Assembly (NCBI RefSeq): GCF_019204005.1
Contig: NZ_JAGSPA010000003.1
Span: 558,001-622,000, forward strand
Length of the DNA: 64,000 nt
Direction of reading: 5' to 3'
DNA from: Pacificimonas pallii
Lineage (GTDB): Bacteria; Pseudomonadota; Alphaproteobacteria; Sphingomonadales; Sphingomonadaceae
Shown here piece after piece: positions 60,101 to 64,000 of this stretch. Below the pieces are notes generated by a model. That model was given only the letters and a program-made list of their open reading frames with translations. It was not told the DNA's origin and made no database searches. The stretch's first letter is position 1. Every line of letters starts with the position of its first letter. A program made the position numbers and the translations under genes.

Positions 60101-62661
60101 ACTGTCTTATTGATATTGGCAGCTGCCTCTATCGAGCCACCTTTTCTCGCCCAAAAATTCTCTGCCACAAACATTCCGCTGGCGGAATCCCATGATACAT
60201 CCCCGCCCGAACGAGGTGTGCCGCCAAAAACAGACCCGATCAGCCCCCCAAGAAGAAAGCCCACAAATGCACCAATCGCAGCACCTGCAGGTCCGGCGAG
60301 CGCAGTTCCGAGTCCCGCCAGCGCGTCACCAAGCAACTTTCCCGCCACCGCACTGCCTATACTTGCCCCTATAGATGAGCCCAACTGGCCACCAATAGTG
60401 TCAAATGCCACAATCTGAGAAGCGGCAAAGGTTCCCAAAAAAGAACCAAAGGCATTGCCGACAGCGCCATCAAGTCCATCGTTCCACTTGAATTTAACAC
60501 CAGTATCCACATTAATGGTACCGGCCCGAAGTAAATTGTTGGAAATTGTAGCAACGGACGTGCTCGCGCTCTGTTGCAGCACGCTCCCAACGGCGCCATC
60601 AATACCTAAAGAAGCCAGTAATTCACCAGTCAAAAACGCAGATACGGCGCCAGCACCGGATGATGCCAAATCTATACCGAAATCGGTGAACGCTACGTCA
60701 AGCGCATCGTCAAATTGGATCGGCAGTCCTTCCCCGTCTACCGGCAATCTCAAAAAATAAGCTTGAGCGGCCTCGCCTAGATTTCCCATTACCGCGCCTA
60801 AAACTGTGCTCGACGCGACTGAACCCAACGGATCAGATACCAAATGTCGTCCCAAGATACCGCCAAAAAGCGACCCAATTTGCTCGCCAGAAATGAGAGA
60901 TCGAGAAAAATCAAAATCCAGCGATGGCTCCCCAATAGGCTCTCCACCTTCCTCGAATTCGTCCCACCTCCTAATTATTCGCGCCTCGCCGTGATTCGGG
61001 AAATCTACTACTTCTACCTTTTCAACTAATTCAGTATTGCCATCATCACCTTTCTGCCCTGCCAAATAATTTTCATTCCCTGCCGCATTTCGTAGTCTAG
61101 CAAAGAATGTCCCGTCATTAGAGATAGATGCCTCTATAAGGCTATCGTCAGGATCAAAGAATGTAACGAGTGACGTATTGTGGGCCAACAAATTATTTGC
61201 GATGAAATTGTTCAACCTTCCTACAGTTAGATTAAACAATTCTATTTGTTCGTGTCTTATAAATACGTCTTTCGATGTTACCGGCATTATTGAACCATCG
61301 TAATTTTTAATACTAAGATTTCTTTCAATAATTTCAGATAACTCATAATACTTATTGTCACAGCAGAGGAATTTATGCCCTAGTGATGTAATTGTTTTAC
61401 CAAATAGTACAACGCTGTGATTAGATACCACCCTATGAGTTTCTAATACTACTTCCTCGCAAAATTTTTCATTATTTAAATCAAATGCTATAACTTTGTC
61501 ACCAACACAAACGTCAATAATTGATTTTTTAGAACCATCTGCCATACCAATCTTGGTATCTTTACCAAAACAGTGATTTTCAATCATAGTTTGTTGCGTT
61601 GTTCGAGCCGCTTTAAGGTCCTCTTCTGCTGTCCTACCAGGCTTACTTACTAGCTCACCATTGAAAAGGACGGATCCCGGCTCAATATTCCCGAATTGAT
61701 CTTTTACGTAATTTACTTCATAATGTTTATCAAGTATTTGTGGATTTTCTGTGGATACTGGTCGTCCGCTGGGCCTAATCCTTCCCTCCGGGCTAACTTC
61801 TGGCGACCAATACTGTGTCGTCGTTTCGGTTACAAATCTCTTGTCACCATCAATTACCCTACTTTCAAAGCGGGTAGAGATATTAACAACTTTATCACCA
61901 TTTACTGTTCCTGTTTCCAGTGAAAAGTCTTGTCCGAAATCAAATACACCATTTGCCCCGGTGAATGGGTTACGGTCAAGACCAACTGCAGGAAGTTGGT
62001 CGAAGTTTTTAATACCAAATCGCTTATATAGTGAGAACATTGCTGCTGCTTGCCAATTTGGCCCCTCTCCACCAACGATATCGGAAACGATATCGTCCTT
62101 AGAAGCATTAAATTCGGCTGAGATTTCACTATAATGGTTATCAATCCAATTCGAAAGCTGAGTAATCGCAAAATCTTCTACAAATGATTGCTTGCTATAC
62201 ATCTGGATATTAAAACCATACCTAACACCGGCATTTGTGAATGGCCAAGTTAATGAAATTGATAGCAATCCAGATTTAATCTGATTTTGATTATTTTGCT
62301 CAGCAGATAATTGTATTGACAGCCCTTTAACACTCTCTTCCATCACTACGACGAGTTCGTCGCTATCGAAACCCTCGAATTGATCTAAGCTTCCAACAAC
62401 CGCTCTGCCCCTACCGCCAATTAAGAAGCTGCCTGACGCATTGACTGCGCGATCATCGAAAGTCAGACTTCCACCAATAGAAAATACGTCTGTACTTAGA
62501 TTAATGCCAACGCCGAAATTTGGCGCGACCTTCATATAATAGCCTTGACTCTCTAGAACATTAAAGATCGCTGAAAATTGCTGAGTCGAAACACTTTTCG
62601 CTGCTGCATTTCGTAAAAGATCTGACATCTCTTGAAAACTGACGTGAGTCAACGGCATCAT
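48178..62661 (-). CDS. Giant RTX protein (4827 aa) with internal Hint domain, RTX arrays and cadherin-like repeats
   Basis: A 4827-residue predicted type I secretion substrate without an N-terminal signal. Order: novel region 1-363; intein-like Hint domain 364-495; unrecognised region; glycine-rich hydrophobic segment ~756-815; unrecognised aromatic-rich region ~840-1060; long GGxGxDxL calcium repeats with interleaved VKDW-type blocks ~1111-2584; dystroglycan/cadherin-like domains (VRNVNDAPT, VNDINEAPS) ~2640-2940; a second continuous RTX array ~2948-3274; cadherin/Ig-like domains to ~4350; two EF-hand-like modules (VALDLDGEGIEL, DRDGDGKIAASE); and a C-terminal export tail ending FKTLSRV. The start ATG overlaps the lipoprotein stop by 4 bases behind GGAG. 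DNA for residues 1-~1105 is AT-rich, the rest GC-rich. The HlyC-like gene follows. Toxin or acylated adhesin is undecided. Confidence 0.9.
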   Translation of the reverse strand: MMPLTHVSFQEMSDLLRNAAAKSVSTQQFSAIFNVLESQGYYMKVAPNFGVGINLSTDVFSIGGSLTFDDRAVNASGSFLIGGRGRAVVGSLDQFEGFDSDELVVVMEESVKGLSIQLSAEQNNQNQIKSGLLSISLTWPFTNAGVRYGFNIQMYSKQSFVEDFAITQLSNWIDNHYSEISAEFNASKDDIVSDIVGGEGPNWQAAAMFSLYKRFGIKNFDQLPAVGLDRNPFTGANGVFDFGQDFSLETGTVNGDKVVNISTRFESRVIDGDKRFVTETTTQYWSPEVSPEGRIRPSGRPVSTENPQILDKHYEVNYVKDQFGNIEPGSVLFNGELVSKPGRTAEEDLKAARTTQQTMIENHCFGKDTKIGMADGSKKSIIDVCVGDKVIAFDLNNEKFCEEVVLETHRVVSNHSVVLFGKTITSLGHKFLCCDNKYYELSEIIERNLSIKNYDGSIMPVTSKDVFIRHEQIELFNLTVGRLNNFIANNLLAHNTSLVTFFDPDDSLIEASISNDGTFFARLRNAAGNENYLAGQKGDDGNTELVEKVEVVDFPNHGEARIIRRWDEFEEGGEPIGEPSLDFDFSRSLISGEQIGSLFGGILGRHLVSDPLGSVASSTVLGAVMGNLGEAAQAYFLRLPVDGEGLPIQFDDALDVAFTDFGIDLASSGAGAVSAFLTGELLASLGIDGAVGSVLQQSASTSVATISNNLLRAGTINVDTGVKFKWNDGLDGAVGNAFGSFLGTFAASQIVAFDTIGGQLGSSIGASIGSAVAGKLLGDALAGLGTALAGPAGAAIGAFVGFLLGGLIGSVFGGTPRSGGDVSWDSASGMFVAENFWARKGGSIEAAANINKTVADTYNSVLSFVGGRLSNFDEIDFGGYGLRKDKWVWWKDSSRSKNAIAFRSTDFAEVTNVGVHHGISKMEISGGDTFLKRALYNGIELVSRENFVIEGLYSDLLVGKRFSEYFQNQKIVNAIIASSPDSAFSAEWAITFVRASELGILERHKADWFGGYSDFLAREDAVSSNVKFYFETDYASGKLSRVISDDTDFVFFDTIFAASTDIIDGSTGADRIKFSGNFLEGQSGDLNSGVLVNGGIHDTADHKINVAATVVAGSGDDVVMLSDRGDNALGGAGNDTLYGGRLDDWLLGGDGDDTLVSGSQSGGLGGDGNYLDGGDGNDTLTSREGSDWLEGGAGNDVLIGAGGDDILSGGGGDDTVSGGAGDDQYIYRAGGDSDIFEDDGVSYGTGQGQIARIDTAQRIADLTAGLIVKDWIGDTPYVERTRAISGRSGSAGHAAGGRDALVLGAGIRLENIAFQRNGEDMLVLVVDDQGVPLPGQVVRMVDWMDPFKRIEILRLADGTELEIGNFASFTRGTQGDDVIVGTSYSDFVHGGSGNDVIYTLGGDDVGIGGAGDDFISAGTGRDIVLGADSDDHVMGGADADVVTGGRGNDRVFGQSGDDIVAGEAGNDLVVGGSGDDIFRFSRGHGHDIVFDAFTNDWINVWQLGEFQNGHYTEADSLVIRTREGALVFDGSNWLLNAEYDWENGILRRHMTGESADSGNDTLEFDIGIDVADIQMMTADSDLILGIGESNAESGGFASLVDSITLKDWQLDWGTAGKPIEQFSFFNTGLLDTGSIGIWGGGGTDGDDTIVGGGDGDWLTGNAGDDFIEGLYGDDILNGNGGQDILDGGTGDDVLFGGAGDDVLRAGQGDDILIGGSGNDTVDYSHLATYATYVNIYLDHEEFNTEDAAGDTYESIENITGSRRKDRIYANDGDNVIEGGAFSDTLWGGGGDDTYVYGEGTFHADTIHEGEFAVDGTGVATLTGGDGGLDTIELDRISDISELNPRWQNGNDLQLRITGNLNSIIIKDQRLGGASAVELLQFQDGLTIDLAHVFYLYGGGLIGGAENDLIVGSPHDNVIEGHDGNDALGGASGDDSLYGGAGDDSLEGNIGADHLDGGAHTVRDPAVEGQNVQLGDTIRYVVSDAAVTVDLAAGTGSGGHAQGDTIVNVENIVGSAGYGDTLSGDANDNWLKGLAGDDTLDGRGGDDVLYGGDGNDVLTGGAGIDAIYGGDGDDALTGGDGNDQLYGDAGADTLDGGDGDDTLAGGEGDDILTAGSGNDALQAYAGSDTLSGGDGNDVYLLGGNGNHTITAGAGYDDVSLTESRAEDLTFEVVAGDLKISDTLTGMQATIVGWASGTHGVRSITASNAGLSKFDLETALQAGGVLGWEDLESVWQSAGIFSSRAVYEGTSGVDTLAGDPNYFGGATFEDKAGNDLVTGTDFDDTFLSGAGDDHLNGGEGNDTFISELTAGFDYFDGGAGFDEIVIKDGDNALGIRTLTSIERIRAETSSILHFRNGSSVNIDLSNTELVGIERLELSSLQDSLIGSVGDDHILAGAGVDIVDGGTGNDRISGGAGSDTLSGGAGTDQLDLSTEAGDWTVDLTAGTATNGTDTDTIDGFEDVTGSDGNDHITGNDLANRIAGGAGDDELFGGAGDDVLVSSEGVDSFDGGAGNDTIDHGHATSSIIVDLDAGTFKSGLTATQSVASIENVIGGSASDTFFGDDTNNRFTGLSGNDTIIGRGGADTAVYFGISSDYNVQAGTNGNYTVQDINAADGDEGQDSLSGIRYLAFADQIIDLNPDNVAPRIVTEVPDLAADEDGTFSFTVPADAFADDNGDDFQISATLANGDAISTTGWLNYDEATRTFSGIPGDAHVGTLSIAISARDSEFITTQIFELEVRNVNDAPTAVIFAGSVDENAPAGTVVGNAVAVDDDLNDTHRYLLIDPSGLFQIDGATGAVTVAAGAEVDFEDDQAHDVTIAATDASGASVEQTFVISVNDINEAPSDIEFTGSSSIDENETGALLGYLGVIDDDSINVANGQHLVTISDDRFEISGSQLRLKSGIALDYEAGDTSITLTITATDQNGAGLAYQKDFVFAVNDLVDVVNGTSSRDILNGASGADEINGFDGNDHLYGHGGADILQGGAGLDRLYGGSGADYLYGQADNDHLYGEDGDDYVYGGSGNDYVNGEFGHDHVYGGAGDDDLHGQRGNDYLDGGDGADVVSGGDGDDTLLGAAGNDRLYGDGGDDVISGGAGNDVIYGGTGQDHIDGGSGDDILTYYTATSGVTVDLELGTGSRGQASGDTITSIEQLFGTTHDDVLYGSSRNERLEGYGGNDILYGRAGDDILRGREGDDTLYGGDGADKLYGNEGNDTLYGEADGDELYGGDGNDTLNGGAGGDKLYGEAGDDILNAGDAGDNLYGGAGNDILTGGNGDDNYHFDRMSGEDIVHNYDADGGQDQLSFGPTVTKDHLWFEKSGRDVIVSVLGTTTKVTVKDWYDINGNPSASFVIEQIVGGDSVTNDIDVEGLIATMAAHSSGPPPGATEIPAAIQAQVDGHWYGNAAPVVTGLASVRNFTEDSGPVSQSFTVSDDFTALASLQVVDITSSNEALLSSSLITVSGTGATRTLTFAPNANASGSAIIRFAVDDGGLKTLQEFTVNFAAVADAPTLALAQANGSVDSGNEGMPIGLDIAAALTDTSETLEIEISGVPASGVLNKGSRQESGNWLLSAGDLAGLTITPAVNGAGQDLNLTVTARSYDGGDTAETVDSIAIAVNGAPTANTFNFNVDENVALGTMVGTVYASDPDPAAHRDGDIRYRFANGTLTSDDGLFTIGIDSGAIKVAAGVDYEALSGVGHQVSYQYIASDRNGNPGHLSDEGTVAIAINDVNEAPVLNPAYDAILNTIDEDATETAGRLMKEMLSAAAITDPEGNGLESIALVAVDGSKGIWQYRLASNGGWVDVGSVSETNALLLGEEDRLRLKPKANFNGTISQAITFKAWDESSGVAGTKADASQDGGASAFSVETDTARIKIVAVNDAPIITGSYNLPTISEDPSTNVGHSITDMVRNGRTSDPDGAAPISVAIIGASSSDGQWQYSVNSGTSWNSLANASSNNARLLAGTSSRVRFVPNANFNGVPSPITMRAWDMSVGVNGGTYAITQTGGTTAFSSATSTSTITVSPTGDNPDRPTTSKLVRSSFVEGEARHLVTLTSIDVDGPTPALEVSGQYAAHFEIRPGNQLWSKSNIRYEDFADTTPTVSVIARDGTNRTSAAWNGTFTIIDRNEAPTASFSLAQPKVVEQASSTIKVGTVNISDPDPSTAANGQHKIGFYYNGVVNNHSQDGRFRVVGNDIYVLGNIDYENSGPNNQYQYVLHIRDRNGGAGYLEDTVNITIPVGDLPFAPTFVQAPSSPNGTMTLTADVWTHVTYFRLEDDDGDDLAPIFEVQTAPGSQGLKGTYQIKALSAGLFSLQIKSITGGVSGEDTVTIEAKDVVGATGPKRAINVAWVANTPGGLPSYPVALDLDGEGIELISLADSNTKVDMNGDGKKDVTGWIGPDDGWLVLDRDGDGKIAASEISFINDTPGATSDLEGLAIYDTNGNGLLDSRDERFSEFQVWQDRNSNGRSTRRELMSLAEAGIEAIELKPKPTGQIVPGATDNVITGTSRFFRQDGSVGEVGDVALMYIDRATRRRRSTGDARPRAVDAALLTTIIVDIENDGVSNVRVRNGPNFDQDGDGDAGRVGWIGASDGFLVRDGNGNGVVDGADELRIGANGDSGFAALRTFDADANGLIDQNDAVFSSLKVWRDLDQNGVSSQDEIFSLADIGIDHLSLETLEGRRKLRRVNNTETRSGEAYRGDGSSIALAEIALGISSEEAVDNDAILPQLANILEYQGGQDRDPRAQSLARRESLAIGGGRAGTGESGAAGPTGFENALDQSLDDAGRSQTAVGRDISQLVQAMSSFGSASDHMAESRLSPLVDTNGFRSEMFKTLSRV
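48666..49612 (-). other. Two EF-hand-like calcium modules near the C-terminus of the giant RTX protein
   Basis: Two related ~125-residue units, at 49235-49612 and 48666-49036. Both hold an aspartate-rich start (VDMNGDGKKD; FDQDGDGDAG), WIGPDDGWLVLDRDGDG or WIGASDGFLVRDGNGNG, then LAIYDTNGNGLLDSRD or LRTFDADANGLIDQND, then a VWQDRNSNG or VWRDLDQNG loop and an LAEAGIEAIEL or LADIGIDHLSL end. Each has several DxDxDG loops. They likely fold on export when calcium is met. Confidence 0.75.
52840..53818 (-). repeat. Uninterrupted RTX nonapeptide array
   Basis: About 35 consecutive GGxGxDxLY-type units (for example GGAGLDRLYGGSGADYLYG) coding a continuous calcium-binding beta-roll inside the giant protein. 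The DNA repeats are imperfect, with a ~27-base period, and GC-rich on both halves, so they are coding repeats and not a CRISPR array. Confidence 0.85.
54910..59331 (-). repeat. RTX repeat region with interleaved calcium-binding-related blocks
   Basis: Multiple clusters of GGxGxD repeats alternate with ~100-residue blocks of the haemolysin-type calcium-binding-related kind (GAGIRLENIAFQRNGEDMLV, VVRMVDWMDPFKRIEILRLADGT; DIQMMTADSDLILGIG ... LKDWQLDW). The array begins abruptly at 59331, the point where base composition changes from AT-rich to GC-rich. Confidence 0.8.
60217..60396 (-). other. Glycine-zipper-like hydrophobic segment of the giant RTX protein
   Basis: Residues ~756-815 hold dense small-residue helices: GGQLGSSIGASIGSAVAG, GDALAGLGTALAGPAG and AAIGAFVGFLLGGLIGSVFGG, with Gly every three to four residues. 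Together with the upstream LFGGILGRHL and VLGAVMGNLG stretches they could insert in membranes or oligomerise, as in pore-forming RTX toxins and glycine-zipper bacteriocins. Confidence 0.7.
61177..61572 (-). other. Hint (intein/BIL-type) domain inside the giant RTX protein
   Basis: Residues 364-495 form a 132-residue intein-like domain. It starts with Cys364 (ENH-CFGKDTKIGMADGSK), has IIDVCVGDKVIAFD as the second block A part, ITSLGHKFLC as block B with its His, and ends ELFNLTVGRLNNFIANNLLAHN, which is the block F/G pattern. The penultimate His494 and terminal Asn495 are intact, followed by Thr496. No homing-endonuclease insertion is present. With Cys1, His-Asn and a hydroxyl residue at +1 it has all residues for splicing or for A-type BIL cleavage. 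It lies in the AT-rich 5' cassette. Confidence 0.85.
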
Positions 62662-63542
62662 TTATCTCCACTCATGGCATGTATGCGATCACGCATTATC
62701 TGCATTAAGTAACGCTTTTTATCTAGATTAAGATCAAACGGATTTTCTCCAGATTTTTTTAATCTTTCTTCAATAAATTCCTCCTTATTTTCTTTGTATT
62801 CATCGTTCACGGGAAAAATATTTGAAAATGACACAACATCTATACTATTACCGCTGAACATATGCGGAAATAAGCGCGGGGAATGGATATCTTCGAGGTC
62901 CACCCTCATCGTATATTCGGCCAGTCCATGAAGACCTAAACTAGTGAAAGAGGCTGCAACGGCACACGCCTGACCAGAAAGATCAATGTATTTTTCAGAC
63001 TCAGGTATATGTACTACATAACTTCGTTCTTTTGCCCTATAGATTGCGCAGTTATTAGATAAATCATTAACGAGGACTTCAGTTAATCCTGAATCATCTT
63101 TATCTGATATCTCTATGTCCAAATTTAGATATCCATCATTTTCGGTCGCACACGCGCGTCCGCGTATAATAACCTCAAAGTTTTGCTCGCTATTTCGAGA
63201 AAACTTCATGTATAAGTCACTAATAGATGACAATGTATCGCGATGAGAGGAATCAACATCGTCGGCGTTCCAATCAAGGCACTCGCCATTTCTTCTCAAT
63301 CCAATAACTATATCGAATTTCTTTGAAGGCAGGGAGGTAAGCGTTCCACCACCAATAGCCTCTTGGATTAGCTCATCATATACAGAAACAAGGTCGCTAT
63401 TAGATAGAGCTTCCGTTGGCGCCGATGAGCTACAAGAAAGTACAAGCATCGCAGCAGATAATGATAACACAGAAATGAGGCTTAATGGCATTAAGAATCC
63501 TATGCAATTCAATGGCATTTTTACAAGTTTGATTTTTATCAC
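62658..63542 (-). CDS. Predicted lipoprotein coupled to the giant RTX gene
   Basis: A 294-residue protein with a hydrophobic leader and lipobox (SAAMLVLSC, Cys37), so probably lipidated. The mature part has four cysteines (NGECLDW, RGRACATE, NNCAIYR, GQACAVA) and mixed strands; I recognise no family. It begins with GTG at 63542 behind a strong GGAGGGGG site, which lies within the end of the HlyD remnant (an ATG at 63518 is an alternative). Its stop overlaps the RTX start (ATGA), so the two are translationally coupled. The DNA is AT-rich (line from 63001: 21 of 60 bases G/C). Roles to consider: immunity protein for the RTX N-terminal region, or a surface receptor or anchor. Both are inference. 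Confidence 0.82.
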   Translation of the reverse strand: MIKIKLVKMPLNCIGFLMPLSLISVLSLSAAMLVLSCSSSAPTEALSNSDLVSVYDELIQEAIGGGTLTSLPSKKFDIVIGLRRNGECLDWNADDVDSSHRDTLSSISDLYMKFSRNSEQNFEVIIRGRACATENDGYLNLDIEISDKDDSGLTEVLVNDLSNNCAIYRAKERSYVVHIPESEKYIDLSGQACAVAASFTSLGLHGLAEYTMRVDLEDIHSPRLFPHMFSGNSIDVVSFSNIFPVNDEYKENKEEFIEERLKKSGENPFDLNLDKKRYLMQIMRDRIHAMSGDK

Positions 63543-63760
63543 CGCCCCCTCCCCGCTTCACTCGTCGCCCTCGATATCAGTGACAGGACATGGTCGACGA
63601 TCCGGCGCTGGTCCGTCTTGATTTCCGCCGTCGCCGTCATGCCCGCTGAAATCGCGCGGCACAGGGCGGCGGTCTTGGGGGTCAGGCTATCAGGGGGCGA
63701 CGGACATGCCCCAGTCTCCATACTCATCGATTGCCCCCGCGAATCCAATATAAAACATGC
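63539..63760 (-). pseudogene. C-terminal remnant of a HlyD-family type I secretion adaptor
   Basis: The reading frame ends ISAGMTATAEIKTDQRRIVDHVLSLISRATSEAGRGR at residue level of about 37 recognisable positions (motif AGMTATAEIKTDQRR then VLSLISRATSEAGR), the typical C-terminus of HlyD/LktD membrane-fusion proteins. Going upstream the frame meets a TAA near 63761-63763, and no start with a ribosome site is seen, so only the last ~50-70 codons of a ~430-residue protein remain. The TGA stop overlaps the lipoprotein start. Base composition is GC-rich like the host genome (41 of 60 bases from 63601). Confidence 0.7.
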
Positions 63761-64000
63761 TTAGCATCATCCACGTAACAATCATATGACATGGAGCAAT
63801 CCGCACGCAGACAATCGCCGCGCCGCGTCTCATCGCACGGCCGTGCGCACCACCGCCAACATCGCCGACGCCCTGCATCAATGGCAACATAAATTAAGTA
63901 TAGTGCCCCTGTCCCTGTGATTAAGCTCCAGCTGCGCCCATTTAAAACCCTCCTGAGCGTTTCGCGCGAGCTTTTGCAATTTCGCCTCGGTTTCCGAAAC
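63761..64000. other. Unassigned edge region upstream of the HlyD remnant
   Basis: About 240 bases with no gene I can support. A minus-strand frame is open from the window edge to a stop at 63878 (40 codons, reading ETEAKLQKLARNAQEGFKW near its start), but two other frames are similarly plausible. A stretch around 63893-63925 (TTAAGTATAGTG then CCCCTGTCCCTG) looks like non-coding spacer. The HlyD reading frame does not continue here, so the adaptor gene was probably deleted or interrupted at this point. Confidence 0.4.

Noticed and set aside
63690-63890. 66-codon minus-strand frame upstream of the HlyD remnant
   Set aside because: No ribosome site or recognisable domain; it overlaps the remnant in another frame.
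63893-63925. Possible mobile-element end near the window edge
   Set aside because: The short motif looks like a common intergenic spacer, but no transposase, inverted terminal repeat or target duplication can be seen within the window.

Overview
The window looks like the chromosome of a sphingomonad-type alphaproteobacterium (Sphingomonadales, tentatively Sphingomonadaceae). The reasons are high GC, several TonB-dependent receptors with IVVTA-type boxes, the linked dnaN-recF-gyrB genes, a very large NAD-glutamate dehydrogenase, a CIO-type bd oxidase, and a sphingosine-1-phosphate-lyase-like enzyme. The genus is not determined.

Bases 1-14,900 hold an accessory catabolic region. It contains an FAD aromatic-type monooxygenase with a VOC protein, a small membrane-associated protein with an S1P-lyase-like PLP enzyme, two TetR regulators, two TonB receptors, an orphan N,N-dimethylformamidase-like large subunit, an HpcH/HpaI aldolase and a Crp/Fnr regulator. 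Several divergent promoter regions carry clear palindromes. From 14,980 to 21,090 runs a tight four-gene operon: IlvD/Edd dehydratase, secreted alpha/beta hydrolase with a C-terminal membrane region, DUF2817 peptidase-like protein and DASS carboxylate transporter. It looks like a release, uptake and dehydration route for an unidentified carboxylic acid, perhaps completed by the aldolase.

Bases 21,240-47,500 are mostly core: gyrB, recF, dnaN, an operon of the two CoA-transferase subunits with a DUF2959 lipoprotein, a phosphoglycerate-mutase-family protein, a small outer-membrane barrel, rlmN, a DsrE-like protein, cydAB with a 41-residue DUF2474 protein, a crotonase, a pair of acyl-CoA dehydrogenases, glnD, NAD-glutamate dehydrogenase, a PAS-like protein and tRNA-Thr(CGT).

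Bases 47,650-63,760 are one unusual locus next to the tRNA. A 4827-residue RTX protein is flanked by its HlyC-type acyltransferase downstream and, upstream, by an overlapping lipoprotein and the 3' remnant of a type I secretion adaptor (HlyD). The lipoprotein plus the first ~1,110 residues of the giant protein (about 59.33-63.54 kb) are strikingly AT-rich, while the HlyD remnant and the RTX repeats on either side are very GC-rich. This looks like a swapped-in 5' cassette. Inside it lie an intein-like Hint domain with intact splice-junction residues (Cys364 to His494-Asn495, then Thr496) and a glycine-zipper hydrophobic segment. This modular Hint-containing RTX protein with a coupled lipoprotein is the best candidate here for an undescribed system, possibly a toxin and immunity pair.
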